A DNA stretch of 64,000 nucleotides from Bacillus sp. F19. GTDB lineage: Bacteria > Bacillota > Bacilli > Bacillales > Bacillaceae. Below the pieces are notes generated by a model. That model was not told the DNA's origin. It was given only the letters and a program-made list of their open reading frames with translations, and did no database searches. The position numbers and the translations under genes were made by a program. The stretch spans positions 2,444,001 to 2,508,000 of the forward strand of contig CP085710.1 of the NCBI GenBank assembly GCA_023823795.1, read 5' to 3'. This document shows positions 26,321-35,907 of the stretch, one piece after another (position 1 is the stretch's first letter; the number at the start of each line of letters is the position of its first letter).

Positions 26321-27436
26321 TTATTTTAAATTCTGAAACATATGCTCTTGGATCGCTTTATTTTGAGTCTGATCAACATTTTTCAGCTCTTTTACACGAT
26401 AGGCCCGGTTGTTTTGACTGACGACAATCGTCGGAACGAAGCCTGGGTCTGTCAGCTCCATTGTTTTAGTTCCATCGGTAAGTTTTTTCGTAAGATTTAT
26501 GGAGAAAATACCGCCGATTTCTTTGTATTCACCAACTTGACCTGATAAGAAGTTTCCTAAAGAATAGATGACAAATGTGTTATTTCCATTTTTTCCTTTT
26601 ACCCATTCCATGGGCTGAAGGACATGCGGGTGATGACCAATGACCAAGTGAACACCCTGATCAGCCAGGAACTGTGCAAGCTCCTGCTGCTCCTCGTTTG
26701 GAAGCCGGATATATTCTACTCCCCAATGCATGCTTACGATGACGGCATCTGACAGCTTTTTCATTTCCTCAATATCTTTTATCATTTTCGGTTTATCAAT
26801 TAAGTTTACGAGATGAGGTTTTCCTTCAGGAACTGGAATGCCGTTTGTTCCGTATGTATAAGCCAAAAACCCTAATTTCACGCCATTTTTATTAATGACC
26901 CGGGGTGTATCTGCATCTTGGCTGTTTCGGTAGCCGCCAACATAAGGCATTCCGATTTCATCATAACGGTCAGTAGCATTCAATATGGCTTTTTCGCCGC
27001 GGTCAAGCGTGTGATTGTTGGCAATACCAGCTATGTCAACACCTGCATCCTGAAAAGCATCTACAACCTCAAATGGGCTGTTAAATGAAGGGTAAGTGGA
27101 CAAGCCAATTTCAGTTCCGCCAATCATTGTTTCCTGATTAGCAAATGTAATGTCGCTCTTGCCAATCAAAGGTTTTACATCTTTTAACATTGGTTTGAAA
27201 TCATAAGAACCGCTTTCTGTTTTTGCATCATTGTATACACGCCCGTGAATTAATATATCTCCGATTGCCGAGAGTGTAACGGTTGATTTAAATGATTTGG
27301 GCGGCTGATTCACATTCATTCCAGAATGCGCTTTCACAGGGTGTTCTGTCTCTTCTTTCGGATTTGCAAAAAGAAAGAATGCTGTACCGATTGCGGCCAG
27401 CAAAACGAAAGCTGAGATAATCCATTTCTTCATCAT
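26321..27436 (-). CDS. CapA-family poly-gamma-glutamate-type protein (PGA_cap metallophosphatase fold)
   Basis: A 371-aa membrane-anchored protein: an N-terminal helix (IISAFVLLAAIGTAFFLF), a linker, then the PGA_cap domain with metal-site motifs GDILIHGR, FANQE, GIANNHTLDRG, SMHWGVEY, IGHHPHVLQP and IYSLGNFL. Related to CapA/PgsA and B. subtilis YwtB. No capB/capC is nearby, so polymer synthesis is not implied; a calcineurin-like phosphoesterase acting outside the cell is as likely. Confidence 0.88.
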   Translation of the reverse strand: MMKKWIISAFVLLAAIGTAFFLFANPKEETEHPVKAHSGMNVNQPPKSFKSTVTLSAIGDILIHGRVYNDAKTESGSYDFKPMLKDVKPLIGKSDITFANQETMIGGTEIGLSTYPSFNSPFEVVDAFQDAGVDIAGIANNHTLDRGEKAILNATDRYDEIGMPYVGGYRNSQDADTPRVINKNGVKLGFLAYTYGTNGIPVPEGKPHLVNLIDKPKMIKDIEEMKKLSDAVIVSMHWGVEYIRLPNEEQQELAQFLADQGVHLVIGHHPHVLQPMEWVKGKNGNNTFVIYSLGNFLSGQVGEYKEIGGIFSINLTKKLTDGTKTMELTDPGFVPTIVVSQNNRAYRVKELKNVDQTQNKAIQEHMFQNLK

Positions 27437-27524
27437 GTTGTATTCTCCTATAAGGATTCTTTTTTACTATCATAAACGATAGGATAAAAAAAGGAAATCC
27501 TATTTAGATTGCACAAAACATGAA

Positions 27525-27547
27525 AAAAGCTGCCCGGGGACAGCTTT
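27525..27547 (-). terminator. plsY terminator
   Basis: AAAGCTG pairs with CAGCTTT across 8 GC-rich bases, then T-run on the minus strand; it overlaps the plsY stop. Confidence 0.82.
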
Positions 27548-28130
27548 AAATCCATTTTACTTTCGGTTCTGTTTTATCTCTTATACGTTTAATATTGGCA
27601 CGATGACGGTATATAACAAACAGGGACAGAATGCTGACAACTGCAATTAATACCGGATCACCGATGAAAATGCTGAAAATGATTGCATAGATGCCAGTGA
27701 GCATGGATGACAGTGATACATATTTTGTTAAGTATAAGAACAGGAAGAAGACAGCGAGCATCGTTATGAACATCAGCGGTGCAGAGAACAAGAGAATGCC
27801 TCCTGAGGTAGCAACTGCCTTTCCGCCTTTGAAATTGGCAAACAGCGGGTACGTATGGCCAATGACAGCGAAGATTCCGATCAGCAGCGGATGCACGTTC
27901 TCTAAACCAAAAAAGAATGGGAGGGATGCTGCAAGCGTTCCTTTTAGAATATCCGCGATGGTCACAAGCAGTCCTGCTTTTACACCAAGAGTGCGGAATG
28001 TATTCGTTCCTCCCAGATTCCCGCTCCCATGTTCACGGATGTCAATTCCGTAACCCACTTTCCCGACGATTAGGCCAGATGGAATGGAACCGAGTAAATA
28101 AGCTAAAATAATAATGGCTGCAATAATCAA
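27546..28130 (-). CDS. plsY: Acyl-phosphate:glycerol-3-phosphate acyltransferase
   Basis: First step of membrane phospholipid synthesis: transfers acyl from acyl-phosphate (made by PlsX) to glycerol-3-phosphate. The 194-aa five-helix protein has all three catalytic motifs: [36 protein letters not shown] and the C-terminal RHRANIKRI. Same position as yneS/plsY in B. subtilis, divergent from yneT. Confidence 0.97.
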   Translation of the reverse strand: MIIAAIIILAYLLGSIPSGLIVGKVGYGIDIREHGSGNLGGTNTFRTLGVKAGLLVTIADILKGTLAASLPFFFGLENVHPLLIGIFAVIGHTYPLFANFKGGKAVATSGGILLFSAPLMFITMLAVFFLFLYLTKYVSLSSMLTGIYAIIFSIFIGDPVLIAVVSILSLFVIYRHRANIKRIRDKTEPKVKWI

Positions 28131-28245
28131 TGAATCCGCTCTCCTTAGTTTATAATTGAATAAAACTATTTTATCATGTAACTAGCACTTAAGACTACGT
28201 CATAAAATAGAAACGAAAAAAAATCATACAGAAGGAGTTTTTACT

Positions 28246-28659
28246 ATGAGTATATCCATCCCATCGAGAGAAAAAATTGGAAAAATATTAAAAAAGAGCA
28301 AACGAATCGCTGTCGTGGGCCTGTCGGATCAGCCTGAGCGCACTTCTTACATGGTCAGTAAAGCGATGCAGGATGCAGGATATGAAATTATTCCGGTGAA
28401 TCCGACAATCAAAGAAGCGCTTGGTGTGAAAGCAGTGGGCTCTTTAAAAGATATTGACGGTCATATTGACATTGTGAATGTATTTCGCAGGTCAGAGCAT
28501 TTGCTCCCTGTTGCAGAGGAGTTTTTAGAGATTGATGCAGACGTTTTCTGGGCTCAATTAGGTCTTGTAAATGAGGATGCTTATCATTTATTAAAAGATA
28601 AAGGCTTCACGGTTATCATGGACCGATGCATTAAAGTAGAACACGCTTTAACAAAATGA
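28246..28659 (+). CDS. yneT: YneT, CoA-binding domain protein
   Basis: A 137-aa Rossmann-fold CoA-binding protein with KRIAVVGLSDQPERTSYMV, the IIPVNPTIKEALG strand-loop and the DIVNVFRRSEHLLPVAEE helix. Single-domain relatives bind CoA or nucleotides; function unknown. AGAAGGAG precedes ATG 28246. Confidence 0.94.
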   Translation: MSISIPSREKIGKILKKSKRIAVVGLSDQPERTSYMVSKAMQDAGYEIIPVNPTIKEALGVKAVGSLKDIDGHIDIVNVFRRSEHLLPVAEEFLEIDADVFWAQLGLVNEDAYHLLKDKGFTVIMDRCIKVEHALTK

Positions 28660-28690
28660 AAATCACAGGGGATAACCCTGTGATTTTCTT
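28656..28690. terminator. Bidirectional terminator between yneT and the MFS exporter
   Basis: GAAAATCACAGGG pairs with CCCTGTGATTTTC, convergent genes on both sides. Confidence 0.88.
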
Positions 28691-29922
28691 ATGCCAGAAT
28701 TCTTTGAAGAAGATGATGGTTTGTATATCGCGGCCAATGCCCCTAAAACAATCGTCGCAGCACCTGCATACACTAGTACACTGGCTGAGCCTATCCAATT
28801 GGCGATAATTGCTCCCGCTGTTGGAGCAGAAAGCATAGCAAGTGTCTGCAAAGCCATGGCTGCAGCAGAAACCCTTCCCATCAGTTCTTTCGGCGTTTCA
28901 GACTGAAGCAAATAACCAAAAGGAATCGAAGAGACTGAACCGAGCAGGCCAAGCATGAACGCACTTGTAAACCAAACCCAATGATCCAGTACAAATACCT
29001 TTAATCCTCCCAGACCTGTCATGACAATGAATATGCCGCTAAAGAGTGTAGCTATTGCCATAAAGCGTAGTGAACGGTTCTTCCATGCAGTCCATTGCCC
29101 TATAATAAGGGAGCCGATAACGCTGCCAAATCCTACTGCACTCATGACAACACCGAAGCTGCCATCATCAAACCCCAGTTTTTGAATGATGAAGATAAAA
29201 AGCCCGTCATACAAAAAAATAATAAAAAAAGAAAGGGAAGCAAAAAGAATAGATGCTCTTAACAGAGCAGTCCTGTTAATATGCGATATTCCTTCTTTAA
29301 GTTCATGCAAATATGACTTTTTTTCTTTCTCGTTATGGACAGCTTCTGTTTTAAGCTCAGGAAGAAAGGCCAAAAATCCAATAGCCGCAGCAAAGCCAAT
29401 GATTTCAGCAATAAAAGGACTTCTAACACCGTACAAAGCAATCAGTAATCCGCCTAAAGACGGCCCGATAATTTTCATTGAATTGACTGAAAGAGTGCTC
29501 AGGGTAACTGCTTCAGGAAGCTGTTCTTCGGAAACGGTCATCCGAATTGCACTTTGACGTGCAGGATCATAAAGAGCAGCTGCAATTCCTTTCAGCAAAA
29601 CAAACAGCAAGAGAATATGGAGGCTGGGAGAAAAAAATAATCCGATAACAAATACAAGCCGAAAAAGCAAACAGATTAACATGACCTTCTTTTTCGGCAG
29701 GTGGTCAACAAAGACGCTTGCAAAAGGTCCAATAAGGACCCAAGGAAGGGCCATAATTGTAATTAATGCCGCAATCGCTCCCTCTCCATGATGCCAGTGA
29801 TAGGCGATGATGACCTGCAGTGCGATAAAATCGAGCCAATTGCCAAGGTCGGAAAAGACCTGTGCACCAAATAAAGAGCGATAAGCGGGGACTTTCAAAG
29901 GTTTAAATAGACCTGCTTTCAC
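28663..29922 (-). CDS. MFS exporter, PadR-linked
   Basis: A 419-aa, 12-helix MFS protein of the MFS_3/EntS-type drug or siderophore exporters: LGNWLDFIALQV, FVDHLPKKKVMLI between helices 2 and 3, and YDPARQSAIRMTVSEEQLPEA. Start GTG 29922 lies 6 bases after AGGAGGT; the in-frame TTG 29940 is within that region. It is directly downstream of a padR-type gene, whose stop overlaps this ribosome binding site, so it is probably repressed by that PadR until a drug is sensed. Confidence 0.88.
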   Translation of the reverse strand: MKAGLFKPLKVPAYRSLFGAQVFSDLGNWLDFIALQVIIAYHWHHGEGAIAALITIMALPWVLIGPFASVFVDHLPKKKVMLICLLFRLVFVIGLFFSPSLHILLLFVLLKGIAAALYDPARQSAIRMTVSEEQLPEAVTLSTLSVNSMKIIGPSLGGLLIALYGVRSPFIAEIIGFAAAIGFLAFLPELKTEAVHNEKEKKSYLHELKEGISHINRTALLRASILFASLSFFIIFLYDGLFIFIIQKLGFDDGSFGVVMSAVGFGSVIGSLIIGQWTAWKNRSLRFMAIATLFSGIFIVMTGLGGLKVFVLDHWVWFTSAFMLGLLGSVSSIPFGYLLQSETPKELMGRVSAAAMALQTLAMLSAPTAGAIIANWIGSASVLVYAGAATIVLGALAAIYKPSSSSKNSGIRKSQGYPL

Positions 29923-29936
29923 AGCACAACCTCCTG

Positions 29937-30526
29937 TCAACTCATGAATTTATTACGCCGGTCAAGAAGCTTTTTTTCCATGCTCCGGGGTTCTTGTGAT
30001 GGCGGCAGAGCACCCGTTTTTAATTGTTCAACAGATTCATTTATCCAGTGGATTTCAGTTTCCAATTTCATTTCTGCATAGCGGATGCCAATCATTCCGA
30101 TACTTGAAATAAATGAAGTGCCATTTTTCTGCCAATGACGGACGTATTGAAGGAGCTCCGTACTTTCTGTTTTCCTTTTTTCTAGATGGGATACTAGGAG
30201 ATTTTCGTCAATTTCCGTATGCCAGGCTGCCCATTTCATAAATAATTCATCATTCACAGATGGATAGGACAGGGCTTCCGACAGCCAGTTTTCAAGTTCG
30301 GTCCAGCCTTTTTTCGTCAATTCATATTGCTTTTTCTGCCGGCCGCCTTGTTCTTTTAAAACAGAGTAAATGTAGCCATTCTCCTCCAGGTTTTTAAGCT
30401 TGGGATAGATGCTCCCATAGTTATTCCCCAAAAAAGACTTGACGCTTTGGTCTCAAATTCACTTTTTATTTCGTATCCTGAAGCGGGAGTACTAATGACG
30501 GCTAAAATAGAGTGTTCAATCGACAA
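29937..30526 (-). pseudogene. PadR-family transcriptional regulator with a one-base frameshift
   Basis: TTG 30526, with AAGAGG 7 bases upstream, opens LSIEHSILAVISTPASGYEIKSEFETKASSLFWG. One base is missing in the G-run near 30427, after which the frame continues NNYGSIYPKLKNLEENGYI...GGRQKKQYELTKKGWTELENW and the C-terminal dimer domain to 29937. Together they make a full PadR winged-helix protein of about 196 aa. As read, the DNA-binding helices are split. Decay or assembly error cannot be told apart here. It heads the exporter operon. Confidence 0.8.
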
Positions 30527-30543
30527 TGAGAGGCCTCTTTATG

Positions 30544-30569
30544 GATTGATGTATCAATCTGATATATCA
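30544..30569. promoter_or_regulatory. Palindromic operator candidate for PadR
   Basis: GATTGATGTATCAATC (30544-30559) is a perfect palindrome apart from its central GT, and TGATATATCA (30560-30569) is perfect and abuts it. Both lie just upstream of the padR start, the usual place for PadR autorepression. Confidence 0.5.
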
Positions 30570-30753
30570 TAATGTTATGTCTAAAAGGGAGTATTTTCAA
30601 CATTTTTCCAAAATATTTTCAATTTCAGCGTGCATCTGCTAAGATTTAGTTTGCGAAATTTTTAGCAACAGATAAAATATAGCTAGGTATTTATTTTTAT
30701 ACGCTACTTTTTCTAAACAATGGTAAACTTGAAAAAGAGTAAAGGTGCAGGGC

Positions 30754-30783
30754 TTGTCACGTTGCCTGATGGTAGGATATGAT
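30754..30783 (+). promoter_or_regulatory. parE promoter candidate
   Basis: TTGTCA (30754-30759), 18 bases, TATGAT (30778-30783), about 74 bases before parE. Confidence 0.55.
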
Positions 30784-30856
30784 ATAGAAACATACGTTCT
30801 TAATGTATAGCAATGTCTGACGTGACATTTGTTTTTTTGAAAGGAGCTTAAATCGT

Positions 30857-32824
30857 TTGGGTAAGCAGCAGCAGTTTGATTACAATGATGATGCGATTCA
30901 AGTATTAGAAGGATTAGAAGCAGTGCGGAAAAGACCGGGTATGTATATCGGCAGCACTGATGCGAGAGGCTTGCATCACCTCGTCTATGAAATCGTTGAT
31001 AATTCCGTTGATGAAGCATTAGGCGGATTTGGTGATCACATAATCGTTAAAATACATAAAGATAATAGTGTGTCTGTTCAGGACAAAGGGCGCGGAATGC
31101 CAACAGGGATGCACAAGCTCGGTAAACCGACAGCAGAAGTCATTATGACAGTCCTGCATGCCGGAGGGAAATTCGGCCAAGGCGGATATAAAACAAGCGG
31201 CGGGCTCCATGGCGTTGGCGCCTCTGTAGTTAACGCACTGTCTGAATGGGTTGTCGTCACCATTCATCGCGATGGATATGTCTATGAACAGCGATTTGAA
31301 AATGGCGGTAAACCTGCAACAACTCTAGAGAAAATCGGGAAGTCGGGTAAAACAGGCACAATCATTCATTTCAAGCCTGATCCAGCCATATTCAGCACCA
31401 CAACATATAACGCTGAGACATTAAGTGAGCGCTTAAGGGAATCCGCTTTTCTTTTAAAAGGCTTAAAAATTGAGCTGATTGATGAACGGAATCAGACTAA
31501 AGACGTTTACCACTACGAAACAGGGATCGAAGCGTTTGTCTCCTATTTGAATGAAGAAAAGGATTCCCTGCACAATGTTGTCTCCTTTGAAGGGATACAA
31601 AACAGCATTGAAGTTGAATTCGCTTTTCAATTTAACGATGGATACTCAGAGAATATCCTATCGTTTGTAAATAACGTCCGGACAAAAGACGGCGGAACAC
31701 ATGAATCTGGTTCCAAAACGGCCATGACCCGTGCATTTAATGAATACGCAAGAAAAGTCGGCATTTTAAAAGAAAAAGATAAAAATCTGGATGGATCAGA
31801 TATACGAGAAGGACTTTCAGCGATCATTTCCGTCCGGATCCCTGAAGAGCTTCTGCAATTTGAAGGGCAGACCAAGGGAAAGCTCGGCACAAGTGAGGCA
31901 AGATCTGCAGTTGATTCTGTCGTATCGGAAAATCTTGCTTACTTTTTAGAGGAAAACCCGGAGACAAGCACGCTGCTTGTCAGAAAAGCGATAAAAGCTT
32001 TCCAGGCACGGGAAGCAGCCCGGAAAGCCCGCGAGGAAGCAAGAAGCGGAAAGAAAAGAAAACGTTCTGAGGCCACGCTCAGCGGAAAACTTACCCCTGC
32101 ACAATCCAGAAATCCTCAAAGAAATGAAATTTATCTGGTTGAGGGTGATTCTGCCGGCGGTTCAGCGAAACAGGGACGGGACAGACGCTTTCAGGCAGTT
32201 CTTCCATTGCGCGGAAAAGTCATTAACACAGAAAAAGCAAAGCTTGCAGACATTTTTAAAAATGAAGAGATTAATACAATCATTCATGCCATCGGAGCAG
32301 GTGTCGGAGCCGATTTTAATGTTGAAGATTGCAATTACGATAAAGTCATTATCATGACAGATGCTGATACAGACGGAGCGCATATTCAAGTTCTTATTTT
32401 GACTTTCTTTTACCGCTATATGAAGCCGCTCATTGAAGCAGGAAAAGTTTTTATCGCTCTGCCGCCTTTATACAAAGTCAGCAAAGGAACAGGAAAAAAA
32501 GCGGTCGTGGAATATGCCTGGTCAGATGAAGAGCTTCAGGATGTTCTAAAGAAAGTTGGAAAAGGCTATATGATTCAGCGCTACAAAGGTCTTGGAGAAA
32601 TGAACGCAGATCAGCTGTGGGAAACGACAATGGATCCGGAGACTAGAACATTAATCCGTGTCCGCATTGACGATGCCGCACGTGCTGAGAGACGCGTCAC
32701 AACATTGATGGGTGACAAAGTTGAGCCTAGACGGAAATGGATAGAAAGCAATGTAGCATTTGGCTTAGATGAAGAAACCAACATCTTAGAAAACGAGAAC
32801 TTATCCGTCGCAGAGGAGGAATAA
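30857..32824 (+). CDS. parE: DNA topoisomerase IV subunit B
   Basis: ATPase subunit of topoisomerase IV, which decatenates daughter chromosomes. The 655 aa show the GHKL ATP site (EIVDNSVDEALGG, DKGRGMP, GGLHGVGASVVNALS), the transducer lysine QTKGKLGT and the TOPRIM domain (EGDSAGGSAKQGRDRRFQA, TDADTDGAHI). The start is TTG 30857 with GGAG 10 bases upstream; the sequence then matches B. subtilis ParE. Cotranscribed with parC 4 bases downstream. Two fluoroquinolone-relevant regions are intact. Confidence 0.97.
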   Translation: MGKQQQFDYNDDAIQVLEGLEAVRKRPGMYIGSTDARGLHHLVYEIVDNSVDEALGGFGDHIIVKIHKDNSVSVQDKGRGMPTGMHKLGKPTAEVIMTVLHAGGKFGQGGYKTSGGLHGVGASVVNALSEWVVVTIHRDGYVYEQRFENGGKPATTLEKIGKSGKTGTIIHFKPDPAIFSTTTYNAETLSERLRESAFLLKGLKIELIDERNQTKDVYHYETGIEAFVSYLNEEKDSLHNVVSFEGIQNSIEVEFAFQFNDGYSENILSFVNNVRTKDGGTHESGSKTAMTRAFNEYARKVGILKEKDKNLDGSDIREGLSAIISVRIPEELLQFEGQTKGKLGTSEARSAVDSVVSENLAYFLEENPETSTLLVRKAIKAFQAREAARKAREEARSGKKRKRSEATLSGKLTPAQSRNPQRNEIYLVEGDSAGGSAKQGRDRRFQAVLPLRGKVINTEKAKLADIFKNEEINTIIHAIGAGVGADFNVEDCNYDKVIIMTDADTDGAHIQVLILTFFYRYMKPLIEAGKVFIALPPLYKVSKGTGKKAVVEYAWSDEELQDVLKKVGKGYMIQRYKGLGEMNADQLWETTMDPETRTLIRVRIDDAARAERRVTTLMGDKVEPRRKWIESNVAFGLDEETNILENENLSVAEEE

Positions 32825-32828
32825 CTAA

Positions 32829-35249
32829 ATGACACAGCCAGAAAAATTTCGCGATCTCCCTCTTGAAGATGTGATAGGTGACCGTTTTGGGCGTTACAGT
32901 AAATACATTATTCAAGACAGAGCATTGCCTGATGCACGCGACGGGCTTAAGCCTGTTCAGCGCAGAATCCTTTATGCAATGCATGTGGATGGAAATACGA
33001 ATGACAAAAACTTCCGCAAATCAGCAAAAACAGTCGGTAATGTAATCGGCAACTACCATCCTCATGGAGATACATCCGTATATGACGCCATGGTGAGGAT
33101 GAGCCAGGATTGGAAGGTCCGGAATCTCCTGATTGAAATGCACGGAAACAACGGAAGCAACGACGGAGATCCTCCAGCTGCGATGCGTTACACAGAAGCA
33201 AGGCTTTCTCCGATTGCTTCGGAACTTCTCCGTGATATTGATAGACGTACGGTTGAATTTGTGCCAAACTTTGATGATACCAGCCAGGAACCTCTCGTCC
33301 TGCCTGCCATGTACCCGAATTTGCTCGTAAACGGCTCAACCGGGATTTCAGCAGGCTATGCGACGGATATTCCTCCTCATCACTTCGGTGAAGTGATCGA
33401 CGCTGTCATGAAAAGGATTGATCAGCCGAACTGTTCGGTTGATGAGCTAATGACGGTGATTAATGGTCCTGATTTTCCGACTGGTGGAATCATTCAGGGA
33501 ATCGAAGGCATTAAGAAGGCCTACGAAACAGGAAAAGGCAAGATCATCATTAGAGGCAAAGCAGAAATAGAAAGCATCAGAGGCGGAAAGCAGCAAATTG
33601 TCATTACAGAAATCCCTTTTGAAGTGAATAAAGCCAATCTTGTTAAACGGATGGATGAGTTCAGAATTGAACGGAAGCTTGATGGTATTGCAGAAGTCCG
33701 TGATGAAACAGACCGCACAGGCATGCGGATCGTGGTTGAGCTGAAGAAGGAAGCAGATGCACAAGGCATCCTGAACTATCTCTATAAAAACAGTGATTTG
33801 CAGGTGCCTTACAATTTCAATATGGTTGCCATTCATAACAGAAGGCCGACGTTAATGACGCTTCCGACAATCTTAGATGCGTATATTGCACACCAAAAAG
33901 AAGTCATTACTAACCGTTCCAACTATGACTTGCAAAAAGCACGCGAGAGACAGCATATTGTTGAAGGATTAATCAAGGCTTTATCGATTCTTGATGAAGT
34001 AATTGCGACAATCCGTGCTTCAAAAGACAAGCGGGATGCTAAAGATAACTTAATTTCTAAATTTCAGTTTACAGAGCTTCAGGCAGAAGCCATTGTCTCC
34101 TTGCAGCTATACCGATTAACCAATACGGATATAACGGCGCTTCAAAATGAAGCAAAAGAGCTTGATGAAAAAATCACAGCCCTTCTTGAAATCCTGAATA
34201 ATGAAAAAAGATTATACCAAGTTATCAAAGCAGATCTGAAAAAAGTCAAAAAGATGTATGCTGATGAAAGAAGATCTGTGATTGAAAATGAAATCCAGGA
34301 GATTAAAATCAATCTTGAAGTGATGATTGCTTCAGAGGATGTCATCGTCACGGTGACGAAAGACGGCTACATTAAACGCACAAGCGGACGATCCTATGCT
34401 GCATCAAACGGCCAGGACTTTGGAATGAAGGAAACAGACCGTTTGCTTGCGAAGTATGACGTAAACACAACAGAAGTCGTTCTTCTCTTTACGAATAAAG
34501 GAAATTACATCTATTGCCCTGTGCATGAATTGCCTGATATCCGCTGGAAGGACCTTGGGCAGCATATCGCCAATATCGTAAATCTCGAGCGGGATGAACA
34601 GCTGATAAAAGCGATTCCGGTCAAAGACTTTACAACTGAGCAATACATGCTGTTTGTCACTAAAAACGGCATGGTCAAAAAAACGGAGTTAAAGCTGTAT
34701 AAAGCACAGCGATATTCTAAGGCATTGATGGCTGTAAATTTGAAAAATGATGATGTCCTGATAGATGTGCATGTTACATCTGGAAGAGATGATCTCTTTA
34801 TTGCAACACAGTTCGGGTACGGCTTATGGTTCTCAGAGGAAGAAGTGAACATCGTTGGAGCAAGAGCAGCAGGTGTGAAAGGCATTAACTTAAAAGAGGG
34901 AGATTCCGTAATCGGAGGCTCAGCATTTACAGCCGGAGAAATTCCTCAAGTTGTCATTGTTACTCAAAGAGGAGCCGCGAAAAAAATGTCACTCAAGGAA
35001 TTTGAAAAAACCTCACGTGCAAAACGCGGATTGATCATGCTGCGCGAGCTTAAAAATAACCCTCACCGGTTAGTCGGCATGCAGATCATTCAGCCGGAGG
35101 ATACGATTATGATCAAAACGGAAAAAGGACAGATTGAAGAAATTGCACCTAAAACCTTAAGAGCAAATGATCGTTACAGCAACGGTTCATTTTTCATAGA
35201 TGAAGGAGATTCAGGATCTGTAAAAGAAGTTTGGCGCATAACGAAATAA
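32829..35249 (+). CDS. parC: DNA topoisomerase IV subunit A
   Basis: DNA-breaking subunit partnering ParE. The 806 aa begin with the winged-helix domain; the catalytic tyrosine is Tyr121 in AAMRYTEARLS. The quinolone region reads HPHGDTSVYDAMVRMSQDW. The C-terminal beta-pinwheel repeats include DVIVTVTKDGYIKR and TQRGAAKKMSL. AGAGGAGG overlaps the parE end. A terminator follows at 35258. Confidence 0.97.
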   Translation: MTQPEKFRDLPLEDVIGDRFGRYSKYIIQDRALPDARDGLKPVQRRILYAMHVDGNTNDKNFRKSAKTVGNVIGNYHPHGDTSVYDAMVRMSQDWKVRNLLIEMHGNNGSNDGDPPAAMRYTEARLSPIASELLRDIDRRTVEFVPNFDDTSQEPLVLPAMYPNLLVNGSTGISAGYATDIPPHHFGEVIDAVMKRIDQPNCSVDELMTVINGPDFPTGGIIQGIEGIKKAYETGKGKIIIRGKAEIESIRGGKQQIVITEIPFEVNKANLVKRMDEFRIERKLDGIAEVRDETDRTGMRIVVELKKEADAQGILNYLYKNSDLQVPYNFNMVAIHNRRPTLMTLPTILDAYIAHQKEVITNRSNYDLQKARERQHIVEGLIKALSILDEVIATIRASKDKRDAKDNLISKFQFTELQAEAIVSLQLYRLTNTDITALQNEAKELDEKITALLEILNNEKRLYQVIKADLKKVKKMYADERRSVIENEIQEIKINLEVMIASEDVIVTVTKDGYIKRTSGRSYAASNGQDFGMKETDRLLAKYDVNTTEVVLLFTNKGNYIYCPVHELPDIRWKDLGQHIANIVNLERDEQLIKAIPVKDFTTEQYMLFVTKNGMVKKTELKLYKAQRYSKALMAVNLKNDDVLIDVHVTSGRDDLFIATQFGYGLWFSEEEVNIVGARAAGVKGINLKEGDSVIGGSAFTAGEIPQVVIVTQRGAAKKMSLKEFEKTSRAKRGLIMLRELKNNPHRLVGMQIIQPEDTIMIKTEKGQIEEIAPKTLRANDRYSNGSFFIDEGDSGSVKEVWRITK

Positions 35250-35257
35250 TTAATGAT

Positions 35258-35293
35258 AAAAAAGACATCCTCAGAAAATAGAGGATGTCTTTT
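35258..35293 (+). terminator. parEC terminator
   Basis: AAAAGACATCCTC pairs with GAGGATGTCTTTT across 8 bases. Confidence 0.9.
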
Positions 35294-35297
35294 CGTT

Positions 35298-35417
35298 TTA
35301 TTTGCTCTTTGTAAAGTAATCAGTGAATGCATGCATAATCTCGATTCCCTGATACAAAAATAGACTGACTGCCGTTAATGAAAAGCATGTCACCATAATA
35401 AATCTCAGCCAAAACAT
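35298..35417 (-). CDS. 39-aa single-span membrane protein
   Basis: MFWLRFIMVTCFSLTAVSLFLYQGIEIMHAFTDYFTKSK: one hydrophobic helix and a basic tail. AAGGAGGGCG precedes ATG 35417 at good spacing. Unknown function; possibly cotranscribed with the membrane gene upstream on the same strand. Confidence 0.65.
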   Translation of the reverse strand: MFWLRFIMVTCFSLTAVSLFLYQGIEIMHAFTDYFTKSK

Positions 35418-35444
35418 CGCGTCGCCCTCCTTTACATATAGTCT

Positions 35445-35753
35445 CTAGGTTGGAAGCGATGCTTTATCGAAATAAGATGATTGGTAAAAAACAGCCAGTA
35501 AAAATTTCTTTCTGAAATTCCATCCTGTCAGCATGGCAATGAAATAGACTGCAGCTAAAAGATACGATTCAATTTCTGCAAGACTGTGTTCAATGAAGAA
35601 AGGGAACTTCAGATCGTCTTTTTCATCAGCAGAGGATGGCTGCACATGATCTTCAAGATCAAAAGCAGGTGCAGCAAATGAATGATGATGGATTTGCGGA
35701 ACGGTTCCTGCAAGGAGTAAGGCAATGAGAAAAAGTAAGATAGGCCGTCTCAT
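35445..35753 (-). CDS. Hypothetical secreted or membrane protein
   Basis: A 102-aa protein with an N-terminal signal-like helix (PILLFLIALLLAGTVPQ), a His-rich stretch (IHHHSF), an acidic middle and a second hydrophobic helix near residues 62-78 followed by a basic tail. AAAGGAGGAAAG precedes ATG 35753. I do not recognise it. Confidence 0.75.
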   Translation of the reverse strand: MRRPILLFLIALLLAGTVPQIHHHSFAAPAFDLEDHVQPSSADEKDDLKFPFFIEHSLAEIESYLLAAVYFIAMLTGWNFRKKFLLAVFYQSSYFDKASLPT

Positions 35754-35907
35754 AACTTTCCTCCTTTTTTTATAATAGAACTATCATAACGCACTATTTC
35801 AAATTAGAATAGAGGAAATTTCTTTGTTTTTTCTAGCCAAATCGACAAAAAGCGATATAGACTTGCTAAGTCATGATAGATAAATTGCCATAACAGACAC
35901 TTGGTGT

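Noticed and set aside
30639-31019. Minus-strand open frame across the parE promoter
   Set aside because: It overlaps the parE 5' end and promoter, has a His/Tyr/Leu-rich low-quality sequence and no ribosome binding site.
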